Below are positions 1 to 9,001 of a stretch of 64,000 nt of DNA, one piece after another. How positions within the stretch are numbered: the stretch's first letter is position 1; every line of letters begins with the position of its first letter. The translations under genes and the position numbers were made by a program. The stretch is from assembly GCA_019747815.1 (NCBI GenBank), contig JAIEQJ010000046.1, positions 1 to 64,000 of the forward strand. The letters run 5' to 3'. This stretch comes from Hyphomonadaceae bacterium (GTDB lineage: Bacteria > Pseudomonadota > Alphaproteobacteria > Rhizobiales > Hyphomicrobiaceae). Under the pieces are notes generated by a model, which did not search any database, was not told the DNA's origin, and worked only from the letters and a program-made list of their open reading frames with translations.

Positions 1-562
1 TGGGCTCGCGCGGCTCGCGCACGGGCCGCGAGGCAGGATCGCGACAGATCTGATCTTCAAGATCGGCCAGATCAATGAACTGGTCGGCTTGGCGGCGCAA
101 CTCGTCCGCCACCATGGGCGGCTGGGTCTGCAGCGTCGACACCACGCTCACGCGACAGCCGCGCAACTGCAGGGCCGCGACGAGGGCGCGGAAGTCGCCG
201 TCGCCGGTGAACAGCACCACATGATCGAGGTGCTCGACGAGGCGCATGGCATCGACGGTCAGCTCGATGTCCATGTTGCCTTTGATCTTGCGTCGCCCGA
301 AGGAGTCGGTGAACTCCTTCGTCGGCTTCGTCACCATCATGTAGCCGTTGTAGTCGAGCCAGTCCACGAGCGGCCGGATCGAGGAGTATTCCTGGTCTTC
401 CGCCAGGGCCGTGTAGTAGAGGGCGCGCACCAGTTGGCCTTTGGTCCGAAACATCGCCAGCAGGCGCTTGTAGTCGATGTCGAAACCAAGAGCTTTGGCT
501 GTGGCGTAGAGATTGGCACCGTCAATGAACAGTGCCATGCGCTCAGTTGGGTAAAAATGCAT
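1..562 (-). CDS. NYN domain (LabA/DUF88-like) protein, 3' end outside window
   Basis: The minus strand reads an uninterrupted frame from ATG at 562 to the left edge, so the C-terminus is missing. It opens MHFYPTERMALFIDGANLYA, the N-terminal strand of the NYN (PIN-like) nuclease fold, whose first Asp lies in FIDGAN. Further conserved acidic positions are seen in KGNMDIELTVDAM and LFTGDGDF, as expected for a metal-dependent RNase core. ATG 562 is preferred over ATG 538 because an AGAGG ribosome site precedes it. Known LabA/NYN proteins are predicted RNases; the substrate here is unknown. The gene is divergent from folK, as is usual in Hyphomicrobiales, so 563–727 should hold both promoters. 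Family assignment is firm, function is inferred. Confidence 0.88.
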   Translation of the reverse strand, partial: MHFYPTERMALFIDGANLYATAKALGFDIDYKRLLAMFRTKGQLVRALYYTALAEDQEYSSIRPLVDWLDYNGYMMVTKPTKEFTDSFGRRKIKGNMDIELTVDAMRLVEHLDHVVLFTGDGDFRALVAALQLRGCRVSVVSTLQTQPPMVADELRRQADQFIDLADLEDQICRDPASRPVREPREP

Positions 563-727
563 TTGGTGCCTCTAATAGAGGTAAGCTGCAGGCCCCGCGC
601 ACAAGCCTCCAGCCGACCATTGATGGACTACCGGGTGACGTAATGGCTCACGGTACAGTTGCCAAGTTACGGAGTGCACTTTTTAGCATAGCACTAGGCG
701 CGTCAGATTGCCCCGCGGGAATAGCGC

Positions 728-1312
728 ATGAGCTATGTTGGTAAATATGAGCAGACTACGGTCCTTCTCCTCGGCCTCGGCGGAAATGTGGCTGGGCACT
801 GGGGCACGCCGCGTGAAACTTTCGCACGTGCGTGCCGCGAGCTCGAGCGGGCGGGTGTCAGAATCGTTCGCATATCTGGCTGCTATTCGACCGCGCCTGT
901 GGGCGATGCGCCGCAGCCGCGCTACCTCAACGCGGTGGTGCGGGCTGAAGCGCATCTGGCGCCGGGTGCCTTGCTCAGGCTCCTCAAGCAGATCGAGCGC
1001 CGCGCAGGGCGCCGGACGGCGCGCGCCATGGCGAGCCGGCCGCTGGATCTCGATATACTTGACTATGGCGGGCGGCGGATTGGCCGGCCGACACGGCGTC
1101 GCGAGCGCAGTCGCCTGATCTTGCCGCATCCGGAAATCAGCAAGCGCGCGTTTGTTCTGGTCCCGCTGCGCGACGTCGCACCGGCCTGGCGGCATCCCCA
1201 GTCCGGGCGGAGCGTCAAAACGCTGCTGAGGCAACTCACGCCGGCGACCCGTGCAAATGTGCGCCAAGCACTTGATTCCACAACCGACACGTGCGACAAA
1301 CCCCAATGCTGA
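728..1312 (+). CDS. folK: 2-amino-4-hydroxy-6-hydroxymethyldihydropteridine pyrophosphokinase
   Basis: Transfers pyrophosphate from ATP to 6-hydroxymethyl-7,8-dihydropterin in folate synthesis (cytoplasm). The 194-residue protein has the HPPK landmarks in order: LGLGGN near the N-terminus, SGCYSTAPVG, QPRYLNAVV, the catalytic RPLDLDILDYGG segment with its two metal-binding Asp, and the LPHPEISKRAFVLVPL substrate lid. The C-terminal 20 residues, after the conserved domain, are unremarkable. It starts a same-strand run leading into rpoZ and the stringent-response gene. The rpoZ start lies 78 bp downstream, so the two may be co-transcribed. Confidence 0.95.
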   Translation: MSYVGKYEQTTVLLLGLGGNVAGHWGTPRETFARACRELERAGVRIVRISGCYSTAPVGDAPQPRYLNAVVRAEAHLAPGALLRLLKQIERRAGRRTARAMASRPLDLDILDYGGRRIGRPTRRRERSRLILPHPEISKRAFVLVPLRDVAPAWRHPQSGRSVKTLLRQLTPATRANVRQALDSTTDTCDKPQC

Positions 1313-1390
1313 CGTTGCGCTTCGGACCAATGGCTGTTCCGGAGCCTTTTTGCGCGTCCAGCACTTCGCAAGATTGAGAGGGCCCGTCGC

Positions 1391-1807
1391 ATGGCGCGCG
1401 TTACCGTTGAAGATTGTGTGGACAAGGTTCCCAACCGGTTCGAGCTGGTGCTGCTCGCTGCCCATCGGGCACGTTCGATCGCCAACGGAGCACATCTCAC
1501 GGTCGAGCCGGACAACGACAAGAATCCGGTGATCTCGCTGCGCGAGATTGCCGACAAGACCATTCCGCCGGACGACCTGCGCGAAGGTCTCATTCACTCC
1601 ATCCAGAAGAACGTCGAGGTGGACGAGCCCGAGAAGGCCGCCGCTCCGTCCCTGCCGCAGGAGCGCCGTCCGGTGCTCGGCCGCGATGACCAGTCGAGCG
1701 ACACACAGGTCGATGTGATCACGGAAGAGCAACTGCTGCGGGGCATGGAAAGCTTGACGCCGACCGAGCCTTCGGCCAACGGCGGCGGCTCGGGCTCAGG
1801 GCGCTGA
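1391..1807 (+). CDS. rpoZ: DNA-directed RNA polymerase omega subunit
   Basis: Small subunit that helps assemble beta' into RNA polymerase and contributes to the ppGpp site. The protein begins [20 protein letters not shown] and continues with [10 protein letters not shown] and [11 protein letters not shown], the conserved omega core. At 138 residues it is longer than E. coli omega (about 91) because of an acidic and proline-rich C-terminal tail, a length common in alphaproteobacteria. It sits 85 bp upstream of the rsh gene, linking the omega subunit with (p)ppGpp production. Confidence 0.96.
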   Translation: MARVTVEDCVDKVPNRFELVLLAAHRARSIANGAHLTVEPDNDKNPVISLREIADKTIPPDDLREGLIHSIQKNVEVDEPEKAAAPSLPQERRPVLGRDDQSSDTQVDVITEEQLLRGMESLTPTEPSANGGGSGSGR

Positions 1808-1892
1808 TGCTGCGCGGGCCGTCCGGGCGCAAGCTCGACTTGATCTCATAGGGAGTGCGAGTGTCCGCCTCGAGCGGACAGCGAGGCGTGCC

Positions 1893-4133
1893 ATGATGCG
1901 CCAATACGAGCTTGTCGAGCGCGTGCTCGCCTACGACCCGAGCGCGAACGAGGCATTGCTCAATCGCGCATATGTGTACGCCATGAAGGCGCACGGCAAC
2001 CAGCAGCGCGCCTCGGGCGATCTCTATTTCTCCCATCCGCTCGAAGTGGCGGCGATCCTCACCGAGTTGAAGCTCGACGACGCCACGATCGCGTCTGCGC
2101 TGCTGCACGACGTGATCGAGGACACCGACGTCACGCGTGCCGAGATCGACCAGAAATTCGGCGAGGAGATCGGCACGCTGGTCGAGGGCCTCACCAAGAT
2201 CAAGAAGCTCGATCTGGTCACCAAGAAGGCCGAGCAGGCCGAGAACTTCCGCAAGCTGCTGGTCGCCATCTCGAGCGATATCCGCGTCCTGCTGATCAAG
2301 CTTGCCGACCGGTTGCACAACATGCGCACGCTCGGGCACATGAAACTCGAGAGCCGCCGGCGCATCTCGGAGGAAACGCTCGAGATCTATGCGCCGCTGG
2401 CCGGCCGCATGGGCATGCAGGGCATGCGCGAGGAGCTGGAGGCGCTCGCCTTCAAATGGGGCTACCCCGAAGCCTATCAGGCGGTCGTGGACAAGCTCAC
2501 CGACATCCACAGCCGAAACGTCGGGCTGGTGGAGGAGATCGCGGCGGCTCTCCAAGGCAAGCTGGCCGGCGCCGGCCTCGAGGCGGAGGTCTATGGCCGG
2601 GAAAAGAAGGCGTTCTCGATCTGGCGCAAGATGGAGAACCGCCAGATCTCGCTGGAGCAGCTCTCCGACATCTACGGCTTCCGGGTGGTGGTGCCCACCG
2701 TCGATGCCTGCTATCGCGCGCTCGGTAGCATCCATTCCGCCTGGCGTGCGGTGCCCGGGCGGTTCAAGGATTACATCTCGACGCCCAAGCAGAACAACTA
2801 CCAGTCGCTCCACACCACCATCGTCGGTCCGCGCCACCAGCGCGTCGAGCTGCAGATCCGCACGGCCGAGATGCACACCATCGCCGAATACGGAGTGGCC
2901 GCCCACGCGCTCTACAAGGACGGGATCGCCACCGCGGGCAATGGCGCCGCCACCAACGGCGCCCTGGCGAAGGAGAATCCCTACATCTGGCTGCGCCGCC
3001 TGGTCGATACGCTGCTGGAGGGCGACAACCCCGAGGAGTTCCTGGAGCACACCAAGCTCGAGCTGTTCCAAGACCAGGTGTTCTGCTTCACCCCGAAGGG
3101 CCGGCTGATCGCGCTGCCGCGCGGGGCAACGCCCATCGATTTCGCCTACGCCGTGCACACCGATATCGGCAATTCCTGCGTCGGGGCCATCATCAACGGG
3201 CGGCAGATGCCGCTCGCCACGCAGCTCAGAAACGGCGACGAGGTGGAGGTGCTGACGGCCAAGGGGCAGGCGCCACCGGCCGCCTGGGAACGCATTGCCG
3301 TTACCGGCAAGGCGAGGTCGGCCATTCGCCGCGCGGCCCGCGAGGCTCTGCGCAAACAGTATTCCGAGCTCGGCCGCCGCCTGCTGGTGTCGGCGTTCCG
3401 TCGGGTCGGCCAGGACTACTCGGACGACAAGATCAAGATGGGCATGCATCGCCTGACGCAGAAGACCATCGAGGACGTGTTTGCAGCCGTGGGCCGGGGC
3501 GAGCTGCCCATCAACGATGTCCTGCGTGCGGCGGTGCCGGAGGCGGAGCTGGCAAAGCACATGGCGGCGCGCCGCAGGCCCGGCCTGCAGCGCAGCCAGG
3601 GCGAGGATGGCTGGTTCAACATCACCAAGGGCATCGGCCTCAAGTTCCGCTGGCCGGGCAGCGGCAGCAAGGACAGGCAGGCGCAGCACCAGGTGCTGCC
3701 TATCCGAGGCCTGCGCAACGATGTGCCCGTATCCTTCGAGGAAGGCGGCGCGGTGCCCGGCGACCGCATCGTTGGTGTGCTCACGGAGGGGGAGGGCATC
3801 CGCATTTTTCAGATCCATTCGCCGCGGCTCAAGGACTACGAGCACGAGCGCTGGATCGACGTGACCTGGGATCTCAATGTCGACATGCCCGAGCGCTTTC
3901 CGGCCAAGCTGTCGGTCACCGCCTTGAACGAGCCCGGTACCCTGGCGCAGATCGCCCAGCTCATCGGCGAAGCCGGCGGCAACATCGACAACCTGCGCAT
4001 GGTGCGTCGGGCGCCCGATTTCACCGAGATGGCGATCGAGGTCGAGGTGTGGGACCTGGACCACCTCACCCGCATCATCTCCGGTTTGAAGGGCAAGTCG
4101 GTCGTCAACAAGGTGGAGCGTATTTTTGCTTGA
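1893..4133 (+). CDS. rsh: Bifunctional (p)ppGpp synthetase/hydrolase (RelA/SpoT homologue)
   Basis: The single long RSH enzyme of alphaproteobacteria, making and degrading (p)ppGpp. Order of domains in 746 residues: an HD hydrolase with FSHPLEVAA and LLHDVIEDT (HD at about 72–73); a synthetase domain with GRFKDYISTPKQNNYQSLHT near 288 and VELQIRTAEMHTIAEYGVAA; a TGS domain from about 394 (FTPKGRLIALPRGATPIDFA); and a C-terminal ACT domain from about 672 (LSVTALNEPGTLAQIA). The synthetase motif is the RFKD (RxKD) type associated with bifunctional, Mn-dependent enzymes rather than the ExDD type of RelA, and the HD site is intact. Both activities are therefore expected. Position after rpoZ and before pdxJ is conserved in the order. 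Confidence 0.96.
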   Translation: MMRQYELVERVLAYDPSANEALLNRAYVYAMKAHGNQQRASGDLYFSHPLEVAAILTELKLDDATIASALLHDVIEDTDVTRAEIDQKFGEEIGTLVEGLTKIKKLDLVTKKAEQAENFRKLLVAISSDIRVLLIKLADRLHNMRTLGHMKLESRRRISEETLEIYAPLAGRMGMQGMREELEALAFKWGYPEAYQAVVDKLTDIHSRNVGLVEEIAAALQGKLAGAGLEAEVYGREKKAFSIWRKMENRQISLEQLSDIYGFRVVVPTVDACYRALGSIHSAWRAVPGRFKDYISTPKQNNYQSLHTTIVGPRHQRVELQIRTAEMHTIAEYGVAAHALYKDGIATAGNGAATNGALAKENPYIWLRRLVDTLLEGDNPEEFLEHTKLELFQDQVFCFTPKGRLIALPRGATPIDFAYAVHTDIGNSCVGAIINGRQMPLATQLRNGDEVEVLTAKGQAPPAAWERIAVTGKARSAIRRAAREALRKQYSELGRRLLVSAFRRVGQDYSDDKIKMGMHRLTQKTIEDVFAAVGRGELPINDVLRAAVPEAELAKHMAARRRPGLQRSQGEDGWFNITKGIGLKFRWPGSGSKDRQAQHQVLPIRGLRNDVPVSFEEGGAVPGDRIVGVLTEGEGIRIFQIHSPRLKDYEHERWIDVTWDLNVDMPERFPAKLSVTALNEPGTLAQIAQLIGEAGGNIDNLRMVRRAPDFTEMAIEVEVWDLDHLTRIISGLKGKSVVNKVERIFA

Positions 4134-4198
4134 GCCTCGAGCCCGGGTCGCCGCAGTTTGGTGTATGGTTCTCAGCCCGTCAGCTTTGAATATCAACA

Positions 4199-5005
4199 AT
4201 GGCCCCTAGAGCGAACACAGCATCCCCGCCCGGTCACCTGCGCCTCGGCGTCAACATCGACCACGTCGCCACCATCCGCAATGCGCGCGGCGGCCGTCAC
4301 CCCGATCCCTTGCGGGCCGCGCATCTGGCGGTCGAGGCGGGGGCCGACGGCATCACGGCGCACCTGCGCGAGGACCGGCGCCACATCTCGGATGCCGACA
4401 TTGCCCGGCTGAAGAGCGAGCTGACCCGCCCGCTCAACCTGGAGATGGCAGCCACCGATGAGATGCTGGCGATCGCGCTCCGGCATGCGCCGCACGCCTG
4501 CTGCCTGGTGCCCGAGAAGCGCGAGGAGAAAACCACCGAAGGCGGGCTCGACGTGGTGCGCGGCGAGAACCATCTGCGCCATTTCGTCGAGGCCCTGAAG
4601 GGCGCGGGCATTCGCGTGTCGCTGTTCATCGAGCCTGATGCGAAGGCGATCGAGGCTGCAGCGCGGCTGGGCGCGCAGGTTGTCGAGCTGCACACCGGCG
4701 CCTATTGCGAGCGGGCGCTGGCCGACGATGCCCAGGGCTTGGCGCGTGAGCTGGCCCGGCTGGAAAGTGCCGCGCACGCCGCGGCAGCGGCTGGCCTGGA
4801 GGTGCATGCCGGGCACGGTCTTACTTTCAACACCGTCGGCCCGGTGGCCCGGATCGGTCCTCTAGTGGAGCTCAACATCGGTCACTTTCTGATCGGCGAG
4901 GCGATCTTCAGCGGGCTGCGACCGGCCATTGCGCGCATGCGGGCGCTGATGGACGAGGCGCGCCACGGCTCGGGGGTGCGCAAATTGACGCAAGTCCTCT
5001 CATGA
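4199..5005 (+). CDS. pdxJ: Pyridoxine 5'-phosphate synthase
   Basis: Condenses 1-deoxy-D-xylulose 5-phosphate with 3-amino-2-oxopropyl phosphate to form pyridoxine 5'-phosphate (DXP-dependent B6 route). PdxJ signatures are [19 protein letters not shown] near the N-terminus, [33 protein letters not shown], and the C-terminal [11 protein letters not shown] and [14 protein letters not shown] phosphate-binding parts. Length (268) is normal. No strong ribosome site is visible before ATG 4199, yet it is the only ATG before the conserved start. The stop overlaps the acpS start by four bases (ATGA), suggesting translational coupling. Confidence 0.96.
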   Translation: MAPRANTASPPGHLRLGVNIDHVATIRNARGGRHPDPLRAAHLAVEAGADGITAHLREDRRHISDADIARLKSELTRPLNLEMAATDEMLAIALRHAPHACCLVPEKREEKTTEGGLDVVRGENHLRHFVEALKGAGIRVSLFIEPDAKAIEAAARLGAQVVELHTGAYCERALADDAQGLARELARLESAAHAAAAAGLEVHAGHGLTFNTVGPVARIGPLVELNIGHFLIGEAIFSGLRPAIARMRALMDEARHGSGVRKLTQVLS

Positions 5006-5421
5006 TCCTCGGGATTGGCAACGACATCATCGATATTCGCCGCATCGAGAGCACCATCGAGCGGTTCGGCGATCGCTTTTTGCGGCGTGTTTTCACCGAC
5101 ATAGAACGTACGAGGTCCGACGGACGAGCGGGCCGTGCCGCGTCCTATGCCAAGAGGTTTGCCGCCAAGGAGGCCTGCGCCAAGGCGCTGGGAACAGGGC
5201 TCAGGAGAGGTGTATTCTGGCGGGACATGGGCGTGATCAATCTGCGCTCGGGCCGCCCGACGATATCGCTGACTGGCGGCGCCGCGGCACAGCTCGAGCG
5301 CATAACACCCAAAGGATATCGTCCTCGCGTGGATGTGACGCTGACAGATGATTTCCCCTGGGCAGAGGCCGTGGTGGTCATCTCCGGCGTTCACGACGGC
5401 CCCGGAACGACCACTGTTTGA
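5002..5421 (+). CDS. acpS: Holo-[acyl-carrier-protein] synthase
   Basis: Transfers phosphopantetheine from CoA to apo-ACP for fatty acid synthesis. The 139-residue protein shows the AcpS motifs [16 protein letters not shown] (metal-binding Asp) and [16 protein letters not shown] (catalytic Lys/Glu). It overlaps pdxJ by four bases and precedes lepB by 110 bp, an order kept across the Hyphomicrobiales. Nothing unusual was seen. Confidence 0.95.
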   Translation: MILGIGNDIIDIRRIESTIERFGDRFLRRVFTDIERTRSDGRAGRAASYAKRFAAKEACAKALGTGLRRGVFWRDMGVINLRSGRPTISLTGGAAAQLERITPKGYRPRVDVTLTDDFPWAEAVVVISGVHDGPGTTTV

Positions 5422-5531
5422 GAGGCAATTTTGCGTGAATTGCGGGGCGTCCGGTAACCCGCTATACGGGTGCTCCCGCCGGAACCGACCCGCGGTTGCT
5501 GCGAGCAACAGGCAGAGCTGAAAGAGAGAGC

Positions 5532-6305
5532 ATGAGCGTGGATTCCGACGCTGCCAAGGCCGGGGACAGCGGTTGGCGCGAAACAGTCAAGATCGTCGTC
5601 CATGCGCTGATCCTGGCGATCATTGTCCGCATCTTCTTCTATCAGCCCTTCAACATTCCCTCCGGCTCGATGAAGGAAACGCTGCTGGTCGGCGATTACC
5701 TGTTCGTCTCCAAGCTGTCCTATGGCTACAGCCGCTACTCGTTTCCCTTCGGCCTGGTGCCCTTCAAGGGGCGCATCTTCGGCGCCGAGCCCAGGCGCGG
5801 CGACGTCGTGGTCTTCAAGCTGCCGCGCGACAATGCGACCGACTTCATCAAGCGTATCATCGGCCTGCCCGGCGATGAGATCCATGTTCGCAACGGCATC
5901 GTCTTTATCAACGGCAAGGCGGTGCCGCGGGTGCGCGACGGCGATTACCTAGGCCCGGAAGAGGGTGGGCGGCCCATTCCGCGCTACAAGGAGACGCTGC
6001 CCAACGGCGTATCCTACTCTGTGCTCGATGCCGAGACCGATGGCCGCTTCGACAACGTCGGGCCCTACATCGTGCCGCCCGGTCACTATTTCATGATGGG
6101 TGACAACCGCGACAATTCCACCGACAGCCGCGAGCAGTCGCAACGCTACGGCGTCGGCTACGTGCCCTACGAGAACCTCGTGGGCCGTGCAGAGATTATC
6201 TTCTTTTCCGCCGCCGTAGACGATCCCGACGCGTTCCGGCTGACCAGTCCCTGGACCTGGCCGTTCGATGTCCGTTGGCGCCGGATTTTCAGCCTCGTCC
6301 GGTGA
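5532..6305 (+). CDS. lepB: Signal peptidase I
   Basis: Membrane serine protease that removes signal peptides from secreted proteins. One N-terminal membrane segment (IVVHALILAIIVRIFFY) is followed by FNIPSGSMKETLLVGDYLFV, which carries the catalytic Ser. The general-base Lys lies in DFIKRIIGLPGDE, and GDNRDNSTDSR is the S26 family box. ATG 5532 is chosen over an in-frame ATG at 5496 because an AAAGAGAGAG ribosome site is placed just before it; this gives 257 residues. The gene is followed immediately by rnc, as in most proteobacteria. Confidence 0.95.
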   Translation: MSVDSDAAKAGDSGWRETVKIVVHALILAIIVRIFFYQPFNIPSGSMKETLLVGDYLFVSKLSYGYSRYSFPFGLVPFKGRIFGAEPRRGDVVVFKLPRDNATDFIKRIIGLPGDEIHVRNGIVFINGKAVPRVRDGDYLGPEEGGRPIPRYKETLPNGVSYSVLDAETDGRFDNVGPYIVPPGHYFMMGDNRDNSTDSREQSQRYGVGYVPYENLVGRAEIIFFSAAVDDPDAFRLTSPWTWPFDVRWRRIFSLVR

Positions 6306-6312
6306 GGCCGCC

Positions 6313-7023
6313 GTGGCGCCGGTCCGCAAGTTCAAGGAGCTGGAGACCCGGGTCGGCTATCATTTCAAGAGTCGCGATCTCCTGAAGAAGGCGCTGACGC
6401 ATGCCAGCGTCAGGCAGGCCTCGAGCAAGCGCCGCGACAATGAGCGGCTCGAATTCCTCGGCGACCGCGTGCTCGGCCTCGTGATCGCCGAGCTGCTGTG
6501 CGAAATCTATCCCAGCGCCAACGAAGGCGATCTGGCCAAGCTCTACAACCGGCTGGTGCGCGGCGGCACCTGCGCGGCGATCGCGCGCGAGCTCAACCTC
6601 GGGCCGTTCCTGGTGTTGAGCGAGGCGGAAGCGGAGAGCGGCGGGCGCGAGAAGGAGACCATCCTGGCCGATGCCTGCGAGGCGCTCCTCGGCGCCATCT
6701 TCCTCGAGGCCGGGTACGAAACCGCGCAGCAGATCGTGCGGACGCTCTGGAGCTCGCGGGTCGGTGCCTCCTCTCCGGCCGATGCCGCCGACGCCAAGTC
6801 CCTGCTGCAGGAATGGGCGCAGGGTCAGGGCCTCGATCTGCCGGCCTACGTGGAGATCGACCGCCAGGGCCCGGATCACGCCCCGCGCTTCACGGCCGAG
6901 GTGCGCATCAACGGCCGCAAGCCCGCGCGCGGGGAGGGGGCCAGCAAGCGGGCCGCCGAGCAGGCGGCCGCGACCGCCCTGCTGGCGCGCGAGGGCATGT
7001 GGAAACGGAGCGCCGATGCCTGA
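6313..7023 (+). CDS. rnc: Ribonuclease III
   Basis: Double-strand-specific endoribonuclease for rRNA and mRNA processing. It has the NERLEFLGDRVLGLVIAELL signature with the metal-binding acidic residues, a second acidic cluster in ILADACEALLGAIFLEAGYE, and a C-terminal double-stranded RNA-binding domain (FTAEVRINGRKPARGEGASK). The start is ambiguous. GTG 6313, with GAGG five bases upstream, gives the usual short N-terminus (236 residues). An in-frame ATG at 6268 would add 15 residues, overlap lepB by 38 bases, and has no visible ribosome site. The end overlaps the era start by eight bases. Confidence 0.93.
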   Translation: MAPVRKFKELETRVGYHFKSRDLLKKALTHASVRQASSKRRDNERLEFLGDRVLGLVIAELLCEIYPSANEGDLAKLYNRLVRGGTCAAIARELNLGPFLVLSEAEAESGGREKETILADACEALLGAIFLEAGYETAQQIVRTLWSSRVGASSPADAADAKSLLQEWAQGQGLDLPAYVEIDRQGPDHAPRFTAEVRINGRKPARGEGASKRAAEQAAATALLAREGMWKRSADA

Positions 7024-7924
7024 GGCAGAGACCGAAACCCGCTGCGGATTCATCGCCGTGATCGGCGCGCCGAACGCGGGCAAATCGACGCTCGTCAACA
7101 CGCTGGTCGGCGCCAAGGTCTCGATCGTCAGCCGCAAGGTGCAGACGACGCGCACGACGCTGCGCGGCATTGCCATCGAAGGCGCCAGCCAGCTCGTGTT
7201 CATCGATACGCCGGGCATCTTCGCGCCGCGGCGGCGGCTCGACCGGGCCATGGTGGATGCGGCCTGGGGCGGCGCCGGCGATGCCGACCAGGTCGTGCTG
7301 GTGTTGGATGCCGCCAAGGGCCTCGACGAGGATGTCGAGCGCATCCTCGGCAAGCTGGAGGGCGGCCGCCTGCCGCCGCTGCTGGTGCTCAACAAGATCG
7401 ACCGCGTGAAGAAGGAGCGGCTGCTGGCGCTGGCCGCCGATCTCAACGCGCGCATCCCCTTTGGCGCGACCTTCATGGTCTCGGCTCTCAAAGGCGACGG
7501 TGTGGCGGACCTGAAGTCGCATCTCGCCGCCGCGGTGGCGCCGGGGCCGTGGCATTACCCGGAGGATGAGATCTCGGATGCGCCGCTGCGGGTGCTGGCG
7601 GCGGAGATCACGCGCGAGAAGATCTACGATCGCCTGCACGACGAGTTGCCCTATCAGGCGGCGGTGGAGACCACCCAGTGGCTCGAGCAGAAGAACGGCG
7701 TGCGCATCGAGCAGACGATCTTCGTCGAGCGCGACAGCCAGAAGCGCATCGTGCTCGGCAAGGGCGGCAGCATGATCAAGCAGCTCTCCACCGAGGCGCG
7801 CACCGAGCTGTCGAAGATCCTGGAGCAGCCGGTGCACCTGTTCCTGTTCGTGAAGGTGCGCGAGAACTGGGGCGACGACCCGGAGCGCTATCGCGACCTC
7901 GGCCTCACCTTTCCCAAGGAGTGA
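7016..7924 (+). CDS. era: GTPase Era
   Basis: Essential GTPase binding the 3' end of 16S rRNA in 30S maturation. The G domain has GAPNAGKST (P-loop), DTPGIF (G3) and NKIDRVKK (G4). The C-terminal KH domain contains RIVLGKGGSMIKQLSTEAR and ends with the usual RENWGDDPERYRDLGL. ATG 7016 is supported by the P-loop beginning 15 residues later, the family norm (302 residues). The frame stays open upstream inside rnc but that part has no homology features. The rnc–era overlap implies coupled translation. Confidence 0.96.
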   Translation: MPEAETETRCGFIAVIGAPNAGKSTLVNTLVGAKVSIVSRKVQTTRTTLRGIAIEGASQLVFIDTPGIFAPRRRLDRAMVDAAWGGAGDADQVVLVLDAAKGLDEDVERILGKLEGGRLPPLLVLNKIDRVKKERLLALAADLNARIPFGATFMVSALKGDGVADLKSHLAAAVAPGPWHYPEDEISDAPLRVLAAEITREKIYDRLHDELPYQAAVETTQWLEQKNGVRIEQTIFVERDSQKRIVLGKGGSMIKQLSTEARTELSKILEQPVHLFLFVKVRENWGDDPERYRDLGLTFPKE

Positions 7925-7930
7925 GCGCGG

Positions 7931-7970
7931 CGGTCATCCCGGCGCATCGCTGCGCTGCGGCCGGGACGGA
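7931..7970. repeat. Short palindromic hairpin between convergent era and MarR–GNAT genes
   Basis: CCCGGC at 7938–7943 pairs with GCCGGG at 7960–7965 around a GC-rich loop. It sits exactly in the gap between two convergent genes, so it may act as a bidirectional terminator, although no T-tract follows on either strand. Its left side (GTCATCCCGG) matches the ends of the larger dispersed palindromes at 50.6 and 58.5 kb, so it is probably a shortened member of that family. Confidence 0.5.
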
Positions 7971-7975
7971 AGCCG

Positions 7976-8923
7976 CTACAAGTCGAGCTGCCAGGTTTCG
8001 CCGACCAGGCGGTGGCCGAAGCTCGTGTGCGGCTCCGATTTCACCAGCCGATAGCCGGCGGCCTCGTAGATGCGCCGTGCGCTCACGAGCACGCTGTTGG
8101 TCCACAGCACGACGCGCTTGTAGCCGGCAGCGCGCGCAAAGGTGTGGCACTCGGCGACTAGGCGTGCGCCGATGCCCATGCCGCGGGCGTCGGGCTCGAC
8201 ATAGAGCAGGCGCAACTTGGCCTCCTCCTCGTGCGCACCTTTGACCAGGAACACCGAGCCGACGATGTCCCCCTCCCGCTCCGCAATCCAGCAGCGCTCG
8301 CGCCGGGCGTCAAAGTTCTTGATGAAGTCGCCGGCCACCTCGGCGACCATGCCTTCGAAGGTTCCGTCCCAGCCGTATTCGTCGGCGTAGAGCGCGGCAT
8401 GGCGCGAGATCACCCAGCCGATGTCGCCGGGCCGGTTGGGCCGCAGGATATAGGGGACCCGCAGTGGCGGGCCGTCGCCGAGGATGGCTTGGATGGTCGC
8501 CATCGCCGACAGCAGCCGGGTGCGATCGGCCGGCGACAAGGGGCGCAGCAGAGTGCCGATGTCCTCCCTGGAGCGGGCGTCGAGGAACTGATGGCGCTCG
8601 CGGCCCTTGGCCGTGAGCGAGACGATGGCCTGGCGCCCATCGGTTTCCGAGCGCTTGCGCTGGATCAGCTTGCGCTTCTCGAGCCCGCCGAGCAGGCGGC
8701 TCACATGGCCCGGATCCAGCCCGAACGCGGTGGCGATGGCGCCGGCCGTCCAGTCGCCGCGCCGGCCGAGCTCGAACACGATGCGGCCTTCCGACAGGCT
8801 GAGGCCGCTGCCGAGCAGACTTTCCTCCAGTATGCCGATCCGGTGCGTGTAGAAGCGGTTGAAGCGCCGGATGGCGTCGGTGGCCGTCGTGCAGAGGTCG
8901 GTATCCATGGCCTGCATCTCCAT
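7976..8923 (-). CDS. MarR-family regulator fused to GNAT N-acetyltransferase
   Basis: The first ~150 residues form a MarR winged helix: SLSEGRIVFELGRRGDW, then AIATAFGLDPGHVSRLLGGL (recognition helix) and QRKRSETDGRQAIVSLT (wing). The rest is a GNAT fold with the acetyl-CoA loop PDARGMGIGARLVAE and the C-terminal ARRIYEAAGYRL. Such fusions are known but no substrate is established. ATG 8923 lacks a ribosome site; ATG 8908 (MDTDLCTT) has GGAG nine bases upstream and may be the true start. The gene is divergent from recO, with a palindrome between them at 8938–8951 that could be its own operator. It is not obviously related to recO function. Confidence 0.88.
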   Translation of the reverse strand: MEMQAMDTDLCTTATDAIRRFNRFYTHRIGILEESLLGSGLSLSEGRIVFELGRRGDWTAGAIATAFGLDPGHVSRLLGGLEKRKLIQRKRSETDGRQAIVSLTAKGRERHQFLDARSREDIGTLLRPLSPADRTRLLSAMATIQAILGDGPPLRVPYILRPNRPGDIGWVISRHAALYADEYGWDGTFEGMVAEVAGDFIKNFDARRERCWIAEREGDIVGSVFLVKGAHEEEAKLRLLYVEPDARGMGIGARLVAECHTFARAAGYKRVVLWTNSVLVSARRIYEAAGYRLVKSEPHTSFGHRLVGETWQLDL

Positions 8924-8937
8924 ATAGTTGCTAAAGT

Positions 8938-8951
8938 CACATAAATATGTG
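8938..8951. promoter_or_regulatory. Candidate operator palindrome for the MarR–GNAT gene
   Basis: CACATA-AA-TATGTG is a perfect 6-bp inverted repeat with a 2-bp spacer. It lies 15 bp upstream of the MarR–GNAT start and 50 bp upstream of recO, in a locally AT-rich gap. MarR proteins typically bind such short palindromes near their own promoter. Autoregulation is inferred from position only. Confidence 0.5.
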
Positions 8952-9001
8952 CGTCAGTCAATTATTACGTGTGCGCGCGACTCCCGATATGGTGGGCGGC
9001 G

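Noticed and set aside
683-1732. Long minus-strand open frame opposite folK and rpoZ
   Set aside because: It mirrors real genes on the + strand and its protein is low-complexity Arg/Ala/His-rich with no family motif.
1719-4199. 826-codon minus-strand frame opposite rsh
   Set aside because: Antisense shadow of the rsh gene, typical of high-GC DNA; no recognisable domain.
7931-7970. Intrinsic terminator for era
   Set aside because: The hairpin has no T-tract on either side, so only a weak bidirectional role is possible.
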